Made by a program: the position numbers and the translations under genes. A DNA stretch of 6,755 nucleotides. Origin: Candidatus Dadabacteria bacterium. GTDB taxonomy: Bacteria > Desulfobacterota_D > UBA1144 > Nemesobacterales > UBA2774. The stretch's first letter is position 1, and every line of letters begins with the position of its first letter. The notes below the pieces were generated by a model that was not told the origin of the DNA, did not search any database, and worked only from the letters and a program-made list of their open reading frames with translations. The stretch is from assembly GCA_004356555.1 (NCBI GenBank), contig SMWY01000016.1, positions 1 through 6,755 of the forward strand, read 5' to 3'. Positions 1 to 5,635 of this stretch are shown here, in pieces.

Positions 1-190
1 AAGGCGTGTTTGCAGTAAAATGAAGCCTCGCTCCCCTTTTTTGGGCATGGATCTGGAGTTTTTTAATAAGTTTAGCAGCACGCTCCACTCCACCTGCATC
101 TATGACGTAATCAAGCGAATCAAGCCATTCCTGGCTTTCTATTTCTTCCTCTTCAATTCTCTTTTGCTTATCCTTGGATTCTTTATTCAT
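1..190 (-). CDS. aceE: Pyruvate dehydrogenase E1 component, homodimeric type, N-terminal fragment
   Basis: E1 is the thiamine-diphosphate enzyme that decarboxylates pyruvate and reductively acetylates the lipoyl group of E2 in the cytoplasmic PDH complex. Read from an ATG at 190-188, the minus strand gives 63 open codons to the window edge. A charged, Glu/Lys-rich leader is followed by EWLDSLDYVIDAGGVERA (about residues 21-38), then a basic helix and LHFTANTP. This matches the order seen at the start of AceE (WL..L..V....GVERA..L...L, then a TP-Y-NTI segment); the next codon begins with T, compatible with Tyr. The thiamine and catalytic domains lie outside the window. There is no SD before the ATG. 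The gene is divergent from lpdA-lipB, which supports the call: E1 and E3 of one complex with its lipoylation enzyme. Identification rests on remembered family pattern over a short N-terminal piece; the plus-strand reading opposite it is a shadow. Confidence 0.82.
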   Translation of the reverse strand, partial: MNKESKDKQKRIEEEEIESQEWLDSLDYVIDAGGVERAAKLIKKLQIHAQKRGARLHFTANTP

Positions 191-201
191 TTTATATGGG
201 A

Positions 202-231
202 ATTGTACAGTATAGCTCAGTTTTAAGTCAA
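202..231 (-). promoter_or_regulatory. Predicted sigma70-type promoter of aceE, start-proximal
   Basis: On the minus strand TTGACT (231-226) and TACAAT (207-202) are separated by 18 bp. The -10 box ends 11 nt before the aceE ATG at 190, so initiation 6-8 nt downstream would leave a leader of only about 3-5 nt. An alternative -10 (TATACT, 214-209) lacks a good -35 partner. Seen by eye only. Confidence 0.55.
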
Positions 232-282
232 CTTTCTTAACGTGTTATACCTCTTATTTTCTTTTGATATTGCTATGTACAA
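203..282. repeat. Inverted pair of TTGTACA / TGTACAA sites
   Basis: TTGTACA at 203-209 and its exact reverse complement TGTACAA at 276-282 flank part of the aceE-lpdA intergenic region. Similarity extends outward from each core as TAGC (213-216) and GCTA (272-275), with a 3-nt difference in spacing. The core TGTACA is itself a palindrome. The left copy overlaps the predicted aceE -10 box. The centres are 73 bp apart, close to seven helical turns. This could be an operator pair, but such short AT-rich words can recur by chance. Confidence 0.3.
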
Positions 283-302
283 ATGGATTCTTAAATATTG
301 TC

Positions 303-312
303 TAGAATTCTA
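303..312. repeat. Perfect 10-bp palindrome TAGAATTCTA in the aceE-lpdA divergent region
   Basis: TAGAATTCTA is a perfect palindrome, directly followed by a second TATAAT-like word (311-316). It may be an operator or part of an additional weak lpdA promoter; no convincing -35 box sits upstream (TTCTTA at 288-293 is the nearest). Being AT-rich, it could also be accidental. Confidence 0.25.
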
Positions 313-340
313 TAATTCTTGCACTTATAAAGATTAAGGA

Positions 341-368
341 TTGACCACTGTAGTATTGAATATATAAT
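341..368 (+). promoter_or_regulatory. Predicted sigma70-type promoter of lpdA, abutting the start codon
   Basis: TTGACC (341-346) and a perfect TATAAT (363-368) are separated by 16 bp. The lpdA ATG begins at 377, eight bases after the -10 box, so transcription would start at about 374-377, on or just before the initiator codon. The bases before the ATG (369-376) contain no SD. The arrangement predicts a leaderless lpdA mRNA. It would probably also drive lipB, 27 bp downstream of lpdA. Confidence 0.65.
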
Positions 369-376
369 ATCCCACT

Positions 377-1810
377 ATGGAAAAATTCGACTTAACTTTT
401 ATTGGATCGGGGCCCGGGGGCTACGTTGGTGCGATAAGAGCCGCTCAGCTTGGAATGAATGTTGCCGTGATTGAAAGGGATAAACCGGGTGGTGTTTGTC
501 TCAATTGGGGCTGTATTCCTTCGAAGTCAATCTTAAAGTGCGCAGAAGTGTATGAATATTTCAATCATTCAGAGGAGTTTGGTATACAACATAAAGGACT
601 TTCTTATGATTTTTCTAAAGTTATTGATAAGAGTAGAAAGGCCTCTTCTACGCTGAATAAGGGGGTTGAATATCTCTTTAAGAAAAATAAAATAACACTA
701 TTTAATGGTGTCGGTAAGTTAATAACTAATAATAAGGTCGGAGTTACTGGAGAGAAAGACCAGATAGAGATAGATACTGATAAAATTATGATTGCTACTG
801 GATCAGTTCCACTAACACTTCCGGGACTTGAAGTAGACGGAAAACTTGTAATGACGAGTGATGAAGCTATTTTTCATAGAGAGGTGCCTGATTCAGTAGT
901 AGTAGTTGGAGGCGGGTATATAGGGGCTGAGTTCGCTTATGTTTATAATTCATTTGGAAGTAAAGTGACGATTGTTGAGATGATGGATCATATATTACCG
1001 GGTGCTGATAAAGAAGTGGCGCATGAACTGCAGAGGCTATTTAAGAAGAGTGGAATGACCATACTTACAGGAACAAAATTTAAAGATATCAAGAAGAAAA
1101 AGAAAACAGTTGATGTAATACTTGAAAATGTTTCAAATCAGTCAGAGACAAAGATTACCGCTTCTATGGTACTTGTTGCTGTAGGTAGGCGTCCTGTGGC
1201 GAATGATGCGCCCTCTTCTCTTAGCTTCTATAAGCAATCGGGAGATATCGGGCTTAGCGATTTAAGAATAGAACTGGACGAGAGGGGTTTTATTAAGACT
1301 GACGATGATTATATGACTACTTGCAGTAATGTTTATGCGATTGGGGATATTATAGGGCCACCGTTACTTGCTCATAAAGCCTCTGAGGAAGGAGTTGCCG
1401 CAGTCGAGAAGATGGCAGGACAAAAGAGTAAGGTGCATTATGATAATATACCGGGCTGTGTTTATTGTCAGCCTGAAGTTGCAACGATTGGATTGACTGA
1501 GGAACAGGTGCAAGATCATGGATATAATTACAATGTAGGGAAGTTCCCTTTCCGGGCTGCTGGAAAAGCAGTAGGAACAGGAGAAACCGACGGTTTTGTA
1601 AAAATAATATCTGATAAGGATACCGGTGAGATTCTGGGAACGCATATTATAGGGCACGGGGCTACTGAATTGATTGCTGAGATAGGAGTTGCCAGGACCT
1701 TAGAGTCAACTCCTCTTGAGATAGCTATAACCTCTCATGCACACCCCACTTTGTCTGAAGCAGTTATGGAGGCTGCTCTTGCAGCGATGGGAAGATCTAG
1801 AAATTCATGA
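377..1810 (+). CDS. lpdA: Dihydrolipoyl dehydrogenase (E3)
   Basis: This FAD enzyme reoxidises dihydrolipoyl groups on E2 (and GcvH where present), passing electrons to NAD+; it is the cytoplasmic E3 of 2-oxoacid dehydrogenase complexes. The 477-residue product has the family's normal length and all key parts: the FAD Rossmann motif GSGPGG (10-15), the redox disulfide C41/C46 within GGVCLNWGCIPSK, the ATGS segment (about 140), the NAD-binding GGGYIG (178-183) ending in an acidic residue (E201), a second FAD-contact GD (YAIGD), and the C-terminal HAHPTLSE with catalytic H456 and E461. A lysine run (K239-243) and a roughly 12-residue insertion after GRRP in the NAD/central region are mild oddities. 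The ATG lies right behind a promoter and has no SD. It is divergent from aceE and followed by lipB, so the role is probably in pyruvate dehydrogenase. Confidence 0.96.
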   Translation: MEKFDLTFIGSGPGGYVGAIRAAQLGMNVAVIERDKPGGVCLNWGCIPSKSILKCAEVYEYFNHSEEFGIQHKGLSYDFSKVIDKSRKASSTLNKGVEYLFKKNKITLFNGVGKLITNNKVGVTGEKDQIEIDTDKIMIATGSVPLTLPGLEVDGKLVMTSDEAIFHREVPDSVVVVGGGYIGAEFAYVYNSFGSKVTIVEMMDHILPGADKEVAHELQRLFKKSGMTILTGTKFKDIKKKKKTVDVILENVSNQSETKITASMVLVAVGRRPVANDAPSSLSFYKQSGDIGLSDLRIELDERGFIKTDDDYMTTCSNVYAIGDIIGPPLLAHKASEEGVAAVEKMAGQKSKVHYDNIPGCVYCQPEVATIGLTEEQVQDHGYNYNVGKFPFRAAGKAVGTGETDGFVKIISDKDTGEILGTHIIGHGATELIAEIGVARTLESTPLEIAITSHAHPTLSEAVMEAALAAMGRSRNS

Positions 1811-1837
1811 CATTAGAAATTTAACGGAATCCAAAAT

Positions 1838-2590
1838 ATGGACACTCTTAAAGTATATAAAATTGGATTAGTGCCTTACAGAAAAGCCCTTGATCTCCAG
1901 CTAAACTTACTTGAAAAAAGGAAGAATGGGGAGATTGGAGACAGTCTTTTATTGCTGGAACACCCCCCTACATTTACAATAGGTAGAAAAGGAAATAAAA
2001 AACATTTACTCATGAATGAGCGTTATTTGTCTGAGCGCGGCATTCACTTTGAAGAAATAAGCCGGGGGGGCGATATAACTTTTCACGGCCCTGGACAGTT
2101 GGTCGGTTATCCGATTATGGATCTTAATACGAAAGGACGGGATGTTCATAAATATCTAAGAGGGCTTGAAGAGTCCATTGTAATGGTGCTTGAAGATTTT
2201 GGTATCTCAGCTAATCGTATAAAAGGACTTACAGGTGTGTGGGTGAAAGGTCATAAAATCGCATCAATTGGAGTTGGGGTTAAAAGATGGGTCACTTATC
2301 ATGGTTTTGCTCTCAATGTAAATACTGATCTATCGTATTTTGATATGATAGTTCCTTGTGGAATTCCGGATGTGAAAATGACGTCTATTGCAGGATGTCT
2401 TAGGGAAAAGGAAGGGATTCAAATAGAAGATGTGGAAGAGGCTGTAGTTAAGTCGTTTATAAAAATATTTGGTTTTGAGAATGCCAAAGTAATAACAGCT
2501 TTTGATTACAATCCTGAGAATTTGTTGGAATCAGATTTGTTATATAATCTTGAAGAAGAATTAGAAAAAGATTTAGACCTCCTTATCTAA
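1838..2590 (+). CDS. lipB: Octanoyl-[acyl carrier protein]:protein N-octanoyltransferase (lipoate biosynthesis)
   Basis: LipB moves the octanoyl chain from acyl carrier protein to a lysine of lipoyl domains (E2, GcvH) through a thioester intermediate; LipA then inserts sulfur. Family signatures are present in order: EHPPTFTIGRKG (41-52), SRGGDITFHGPGQLVGYP (75-92), the lysine motif GHKIASIGV (K140), TYHGFALNV (153-161) and PCGI with C174. The K140/C174 pair has the 34-residue spacing of the catalytic Lys135/Cys169 pair of E. coli LipB. At 250 residues it is slightly longer than usual, the excess being an acidic, Leu/Glu-rich C-terminal tail. It begins 27 bp after the lpdA stop with only a weak SD-like GGA (1826-1828), consistent with co-transcription. 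The codons of the RGG motif form a run of seven G (2064-2070), and a run of six C occurs at 1963-1968. Confidence 0.96.
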   Translation: MDTLKVYKIGLVPYRKALDLQLNLLEKRKNGEIGDSLLLLEHPPTFTIGRKGNKKHLLMNERYLSERGIHFEEISRGGDITFHGPGQLVGYPIMDLNTKGRDVHKYLRGLEESIVMVLEDFGISANRIKGLTGVWVKGHKIASIGVGVKRWVTYHGFALNVNTDLSYFDMIVPCGIPDVKMTSIAGCLREKEGIQIEDVEEAVVKSFIKIFGFENAKVITAFDYNPENLLESDLLYNLEEELEKDLDLLI

Positions 2591-2640
2591 CAAAATAATA
2601 ATCAATACAAATCCCTAGATTGGCAAGCTAAACTATATTC

Positions 2641-3735
2641 ATGATAGTCTCTAACTTTTCAGCACTTATTATCTCTATCATTTTTCTACTCACGCCTCTA
2701 AGTGTTTTTTCTTCAGTCGATAAACTAATAGTGCCTAAAGGGTTTGAAATACAAGAGTACGCTTCGGGGTTAGGTAGCCCGAGGTTTATGTCATTAAGTC
2801 CTGATCAAGTCCTTTTCGTTACGATCATTGGGGAGGGGACGGTCGTAGCTCTTCCCGACATTAATAATGACGGGAAATCGGACCGGTCTATTAAATTTAT
2901 AGAGGGTCTAAAAAGACCTAACGGTATTGTCTTTTATGATGGATATATATATGTCGGGGAAACAAACCAGATTGTTAGATTCAAATATAACGGGTTTGAC
3001 AATGAGCCTGGTAAAAAAGAAGTGATCGTTCCTGATCTGCCAACTAAGGGCCATTTTACAAGAACGCTCTCATTTGGTCCTGACGACAAGATGTATGTTT
3101 CCATAGGGTCTTCATGTAACGTTTGTGCCGAAAAGGATAAAAGGCGCGCTACTGTTATGAGGTTTAACCCTGACGGTACTGCTGCACAGATTTATGCAAG
3201 GGGTCTTAGGAACTCTGTCGGTCTTACGTGGCATCCTACGACTCAGGAGCTATGGGCTACGGATAACGGCAGAGACTGGCTCGGTGATAATCTACCACCT
3301 GACGAAGTTAACATCATAAAAGAGGGGAAGGATTATGGCTGGCCTTACTGTTATGGGGATAAGATTCCTGATCCTGAATTCAATAATCCTGAGAAATGTA
3401 CGAGTACTATTTCACCTGTTGTTGAGCTGCAAGCCCACTCGGCCCCTTTAGGGCTCACTTTTTATGATGGGAATATGTTCCCGCCTGAATATAAAGGTGA
3501 TCTCTTTGTAGCTCTTCATGGCTCCTGGAACCGCTCAATACCAACCGGATATAAAGTGGTAAGAGTTAAGATACAAAATGGAATACCTCAAGGGATAGAA
3601 GATTTTGCATATGGATGGATGACTGCAACAAAGCGGTTTGGAAGGCCTGTTGATGTACTAGTAGGAACCCAAGGGGAATTATTTGTATCGGATGATTTGG
3701 GTGGAATAATTTATAAAATCACTGAACATGAATAG
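2641..3735 (+). CDS. Secreted PQQ-dependent sugar dehydrogenase-like beta-propeller (sorbosone/glucose dehydrogenase family)
   Basis: The 364-residue protein has a Sec signal peptide (hydrophobic residues about 6-22, probable cleavage near S24/S25) and then a six-bladed-propeller type sequence of the GSDH/L-sorbosone dehydrogenase family, which oxidises sugars or aldoses with PQQ in the periplasm. Conserved stretches seen are RPNGI (92-96), GHFTRTLSFGPDD (137-149; H138 would match the catalytic base of soluble glucose dehydrogenase), SSCNVC (157-162), GLRNS (188-192), DNGRD (208-212), DEVN (221-224), YGWPYCYG (232-239), HSAPLGL (266-272), HGSWNR (293-298) and GRPVDV (334-339). Substrate and even PQQ use cannot be read from the sequence; many family members are uncharacterised. 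An in-frame stop (2629-2631) makes 2641 the only plausible ATG, yet it has no SD and only a weak -10-like TAAACT (2629-2634) close upstream. It lies 50 bp after lipB, so read-through from lpdA is possible. It ends before a hairpin shared with the convergent lipoprotein gene. Confidence 0.85.
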   Translation: MIVSNFSALIISIIFLLTPLSVFSSVDKLIVPKGFEIQEYASGLGSPRFMSLSPDQVLFVTIIGEGTVVALPDINNDGKSDRSIKFIEGLKRPNGIVFYDGYIYVGETNQIVRFKYNGFDNEPGKKEVIVPDLPTKGHFTRTLSFGPDDKMYVSIGSSCNVCAEKDKRRATVMRFNPDGTAAQIYARGLRNSVGLTWHPTTQELWATDNGRDWLGDNLPPDEVNIIKEGKDYGWPYCYGDKIPDPEFNNPEKCTSTISPVVELQAHSAPLGLTFYDGNMFPPEYKGDLFVALHGSWNRSIPTGYKVVRVKIQNGIPQGIEDFAYGWMTATKRFGRPVDVLVGTQGELFVSDDLGGIIYKITEHE

Positions 3736-3741
3736 AAATGT

Positions 3742-3767
3742 GCACCCCGCTTTTTGAGGCAGGGTGC
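3742..3767. terminator. Hairpin between convergent genes, possible bidirectional terminator
   Basis: GCACCC (3742-3747) pairs with GGGTGC (3762-3767). After one mismatch, GC (3749-3750) pairs with GC (3759-3760), leaving an 8-nt loop TTTTTGAG. It fills the 41-bp gap between the dehydrogenase stop (3735) and the lipoprotein stop (3777), the expected place for a shared terminator. Neither side has a proper run of T, so Rho-independent activity would be weak. Confidence 0.5.
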
Positions 3768-3776
3768 TAACTTTCT

Positions 3777-4670
3777 CTATTGTGATATAAGTTTTGACTT
3801 CTGGACAAGGTTTGTGATCTGAATTAAGAACTCTCTCATTTCCTGCTGAAATATCGGATCGCTATAATGTGGTGAAGGTAATTCTGAGCGTTGATAGATT
3901 CTTTTGTGTGATCCTTTAACTGAATTAAGCGCCGTAGTATAATTGTTAAGCAGTTCCTGTCGGGTGCCATGGTTCCTCCCCCGGTTAATCACAAAAGTTC
4001 TCTTTAGAGCATCACTTGATCCTATGTCATAGATTAAAGTATCGAGAACTTTTATATTTCTTTCATAGTTGTCGAGCTGCGTCTGGTATATCTGTGTAAA
4101 AGTAGTCAATAGATTAAGGGTAGCCTGAACCTGTGGTTGTGTTTCTAATATTACTTTCTGCGGGGTTTCTTGAGCAAAGAAAGAGAGGAAGTAAGCTTTC
4201 CATTTGTTTACAGTCTGAATTTCTTTTTTGCTATCACTTAGTTCTGGTACTGTGTCTACGATGCTTTCATCAACTCCATTGAACTGAGGGATAAATTGTA
4301 CATTTTTAAATGAGGGTTTCTGATTGTGTTTGGCGACCAACTGTAGTACCTGTCCGTAATCATATAGCGCCAAAGATGATTCATTGAATGCTCCTGTCGT
4401 AGGTTTATACGGAGCGCAAAGCTCTTTGTCATCGCTTAACTGAGTAAGCGGTGACCTTGAAGGGACTTCTCCAAGCTCTATAACAACGGTTCTAATTTCG
4501 GCGCTAGAAAGACATGTGTCATAGCTACCCGAATACACCCTGTTATACGAACTTGCAAAATCTGAAGTGCCCATCCCAAAATCCTGTATCGACTGAAGAT
4601 TTGCACAACTAGAGGTAAATCCAACAACTAAAACTATGATAAAAATAGACTGCCATCTATTGGTTCCCAT
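3777..4670 (-). CDS. Putative lipoprotein, family not recognised
   Basis: The frame is open from an ATG at 4679, but the SD AAGGAGG (4687-4681) is a single base before that codon. The ATG at 4670 (10 nt spacing) is the better start, giving 297 residues; a GTG at 4673 (7 nt) is also possible. The N-terminus is a short basic head, a hydrophobic stretch (about residues 8-19) and FTSSC, a lipobox-like site with Cys22. The -3 position is Thr, so the signal is imperfect. The rest has no membrane segment and looks mostly helical and Gln/Asn-rich, with long amphipathic stretches in the C-terminal half; only two further Cys (in DTC and ELC) occur near the N-terminus. A diderm envelope location is inferred; function is unknown. 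Its own promoter is predicted upstream (4744-4716), and it converges on the sugar dehydrogenase across a hairpin. Confidence 0.75.
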   Translation of the reverse strand: MGTNRWQSIFIIVLVVGFTSSCANLQSIQDFGMGTSDFASSYNRVYSGSYDTCLSSAEIRTVVIELGEVPSRSPLTQLSDDKELCAPYKPTTGAFNESSLALYDYGQVLQLVAKHNQKPSFKNVQFIPQFNGVDESIVDTVPELSDSKKEIQTVNKWKAYFLSFFAQETPQKVILETQPQVQATLNLLTTFTQIYQTQLDNYERNIKVLDTLIYDIGSSDALKRTFVINRGRNHGTRQELLNNYTTALNSVKGSHKRIYQRSELPSPHYSDPIFQQEMREFLIQITNLVQKSKLISQ

Positions 4671-4680
4671 CACACCCATA

Positions 4681-4687
4681 CCTCCTT
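4681..4687 (-). promoter_or_regulatory. Shine-Dalgarno that decides the lipoprotein start
   Basis: AAGGAGG on the minus strand is separated by one base from the ATG at 4679, by 7 nt from the GTG at 4673 and by 10 nt from the ATG at 4670. Ribosome geometry excludes the outermost ATG and favours 4670 or 4673. Confidence 0.8.
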
Positions 4688-4715
4688 TGATATTATTGTA
4701 AATTGGGGAATTTAC

Positions 4716-4744
4716 ATTCTAGCACGGACAGGAGAATAGTACAA
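4716..4744 (-). promoter_or_regulatory. Predicted extended -10 promoter of the lipoprotein gene
   Basis: On the minus strand TTGTAC (4744-4739) lies 17 bp before TAGAAT (4721-4716). A TG dinucleotide one base before the -10 box (TGC-TAGAAT) makes it an extended -10 element. The predicted leader is about 38 nt and contains the AAGGAGG site. The 10-mer GTGCTAGAAT is identical to the one in the promoter at 5590-5599. Confidence 0.55.
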
Positions 4745-4794
4745 TTAGTAGAGACTCTCAATTTAAAGATAAAAATTGTGAGGTTAAAATAAGA

Positions 4795-4846
4795 TAATTA
4801 GAATTTAGTTTTTAGACTTGAATTAATGGATATCTAAATCTAATTA
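4795..4846. repeat. AT-rich inverted repeat in the gap between lipoprotein and membrane-protein genes
   Basis: TAATTAGAATTTAG (4795-4808) and CTAAATCTAATTA (4834-4846) are inverted copies differing by one inserted base, with a 25-nt spacer. Read on the minus strand it lies about 85 nt beyond the stop of the membrane-protein gene (4932) and is followed by a T-rich stretch, so it may act as a weak terminator or RNA 3' structure. The rest of the 4688-4931 gap holds the lipoprotein promoter and nothing else I can support. Confidence 0.4.
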
Positions 4847-4931
4847 CTATCGCTTTCCTGACTGCCAGCTTGGTTTTGTGTTTCTTGGTTGTTTTGTCGA
4901 TTATTACTATTGTCCTGATTAGTTTAAACTT

Positions 4932-5483
4932 CTAGTTCTTGGGTACAAGTCTCGATTTCATCGTTACTAGATAATATAGGATAAGGGTAATTGTTATACC
5001 AATTAGAATGAATTTAATGGCGGCCGCGCTTGAGGCTAGAAATATCAAGACTCCGCTTAAGCTCTCTGAGTTTGGGAGTTGTATTAGAAGAAAAGTATTC
5101 TCAATGAGGTCCAAAACTCCGGCTATAATGGTGAAGGAAAAGAATGTTAGCGCCCTTTCGTAATCTATGCCCCTGCCCTTCAATAAAGAGCCAAGCAGAT
5201 TTGCTAAAAAGCCTGTGTAGGCAATTATAAATAGATAGTCCACCCATATCATAATCAAATGCGAACGGATCCCATCCGCTCCGCATTTATCTAATATTTG
5301 ATTGAAGGCAGATTTGGTAAATGCAAGTTCAAGCGATATCATATCCGGACATCCCGAAGGCCGCAGTTGAGCGTCAAGGATAAGCATTACAAAAGCAGTG
5401 AGTATAAAAAAGGTGCCAGAGAATATTAAGTACTGTCTTACAGCTAGAGCTTGAAACAAAAAACCTATAGTTCTTTTGTACAT
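4932..5483 (-). CDS. Uncharacterised integral membrane protein with four predicted helices
   Basis: The 183-residue product has four hydrophobic segments, at about 17-37, 76-100, 112-134 and 144-173. A loop of about 40 residues between the first and second holds two Cys (C45, C67). Polar residues lie inside or at the edge of helices in two striking stretches, WVDYLFIIAYTG (80-91) and GVLDLIENTFLL (122-133), each with acidic residues in hydrophobic surroundings. I have a sense of similar small membrane proteins with an LDYLF and a LDLIEN motif in many bacteria, but can name no family or function. A weak SD (AAAAGG, 5493-5488) precedes the ATG by 4 nt. A possible promoter, TTTATA (5535-5530) with TATGCT (5512-5507) at 17 bp, is only a fair match. 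It is divergent from the TPR gene and probably transcribed alone. Confidence 0.8.
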   Translation of the reverse strand: MYKRTIGFLFQALAVRQYLIFSGTFFILTAFVMLILDAQLRPSGCPDMISLELAFTKSAFNQILDKCGADGIRSHLIMIWVDYLFIIAYTGFLANLLGSLLKGRGIDYERALTFFSFTIIAGVLDLIENTFLLIQLPNSESLSGVLIFLASSAAAIKFILIGITITLILYYLVTMKSRLVPKN

Positions 5484-5571
5484 GAGACCTTTTCTTCGAG
5501 TTGGTTAGCATATGAGTATGCAGGATAAATATAAACAATCAATAATTAACCCATAGATTTTACAATCAATC

Positions 5572-5599
5572 TTGTTACCTAAGGAAGTTGTGCTAGAAT
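5572..5599 (+). promoter_or_regulatory. Predicted extended -10 promoter of the TPR-Rieske gene pair
   Basis: TTGTTA (5572-5577) lies 16 bp before TAGAAT (5594-5599), with TG at 5591-5592 forming an extended -10 (TGC-TAGAAT). Initiation near 5606 would give a leader of about 30 nt containing the SD of the ATG at 5636. It would exclude the upstream GTG at 5612 on spacing grounds, since no SD could be transcribed before it. Confidence 0.55.
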
Positions 5600-5620
5600 T
5601 CTTGTGATTACGTGGGCAAC

Positions 5621-5626
5621 GGAGAG
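5621..5626 (+). promoter_or_regulatory. Shine-Dalgarno that decides the TPR-protein start
   Basis: GGAGAG sits 9 nt before the ATG at 5636. The in-frame GTG at 5612 lies upstream of it and has no SD of its own, so 5636 is the better start. Confidence 0.7.
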
Positions 5627-5635
5627 AGACTGAAG

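Noticed and set aside
20..226. Plus-strand 68-residue open frame with a hydrophobic C-terminal half
   Set aside because: It lies opposite the aceE N-terminus; the hydrophobicity comes from antisense reading of Glu/Lys codons. It has no SD and no recognisable features.
1091..1107. A-rich lysine run in lpdA as a possible programmed slippage site
   Set aside because: The tract is interrupted by G in most codons and the downstream frame is complete to the catalytic C-terminus, so normal decoding suffices.
1364..1657. Minus-strand 97-residue open frame inside lpdA
   Set aside because: It lies wholly within a well-conserved lpdA region, is Cys/Ser/Ile-rich without domain pattern, and is best explained as an antisense shadow.
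4840..4923. Minus-strand Asn/Gln-rich reading of 27 codons just beyond the membrane-protein gene
   Set aside because: It is bounded upstream by a TAA (4926-4924) and has no start codon. A frameshifted former tail of the membrane protein is conceivable but would also need to cross that TAA. More likely low-complexity AT-rich DNA.
4919..4935. TTTAAAC heptamer resembling a -1 frameshift site next to the membrane-protein stop
   Set aside because: It lies after the TAG stop and is not in the zero-frame phase needed for slippage, so it cannot act on this gene.
5101..5286. Minus-strand 61-residue frame within the membrane-protein gene
   Set aside because: It is a shifted reading of the same strand inside a convincing four-helix protein, with no SD or domain.
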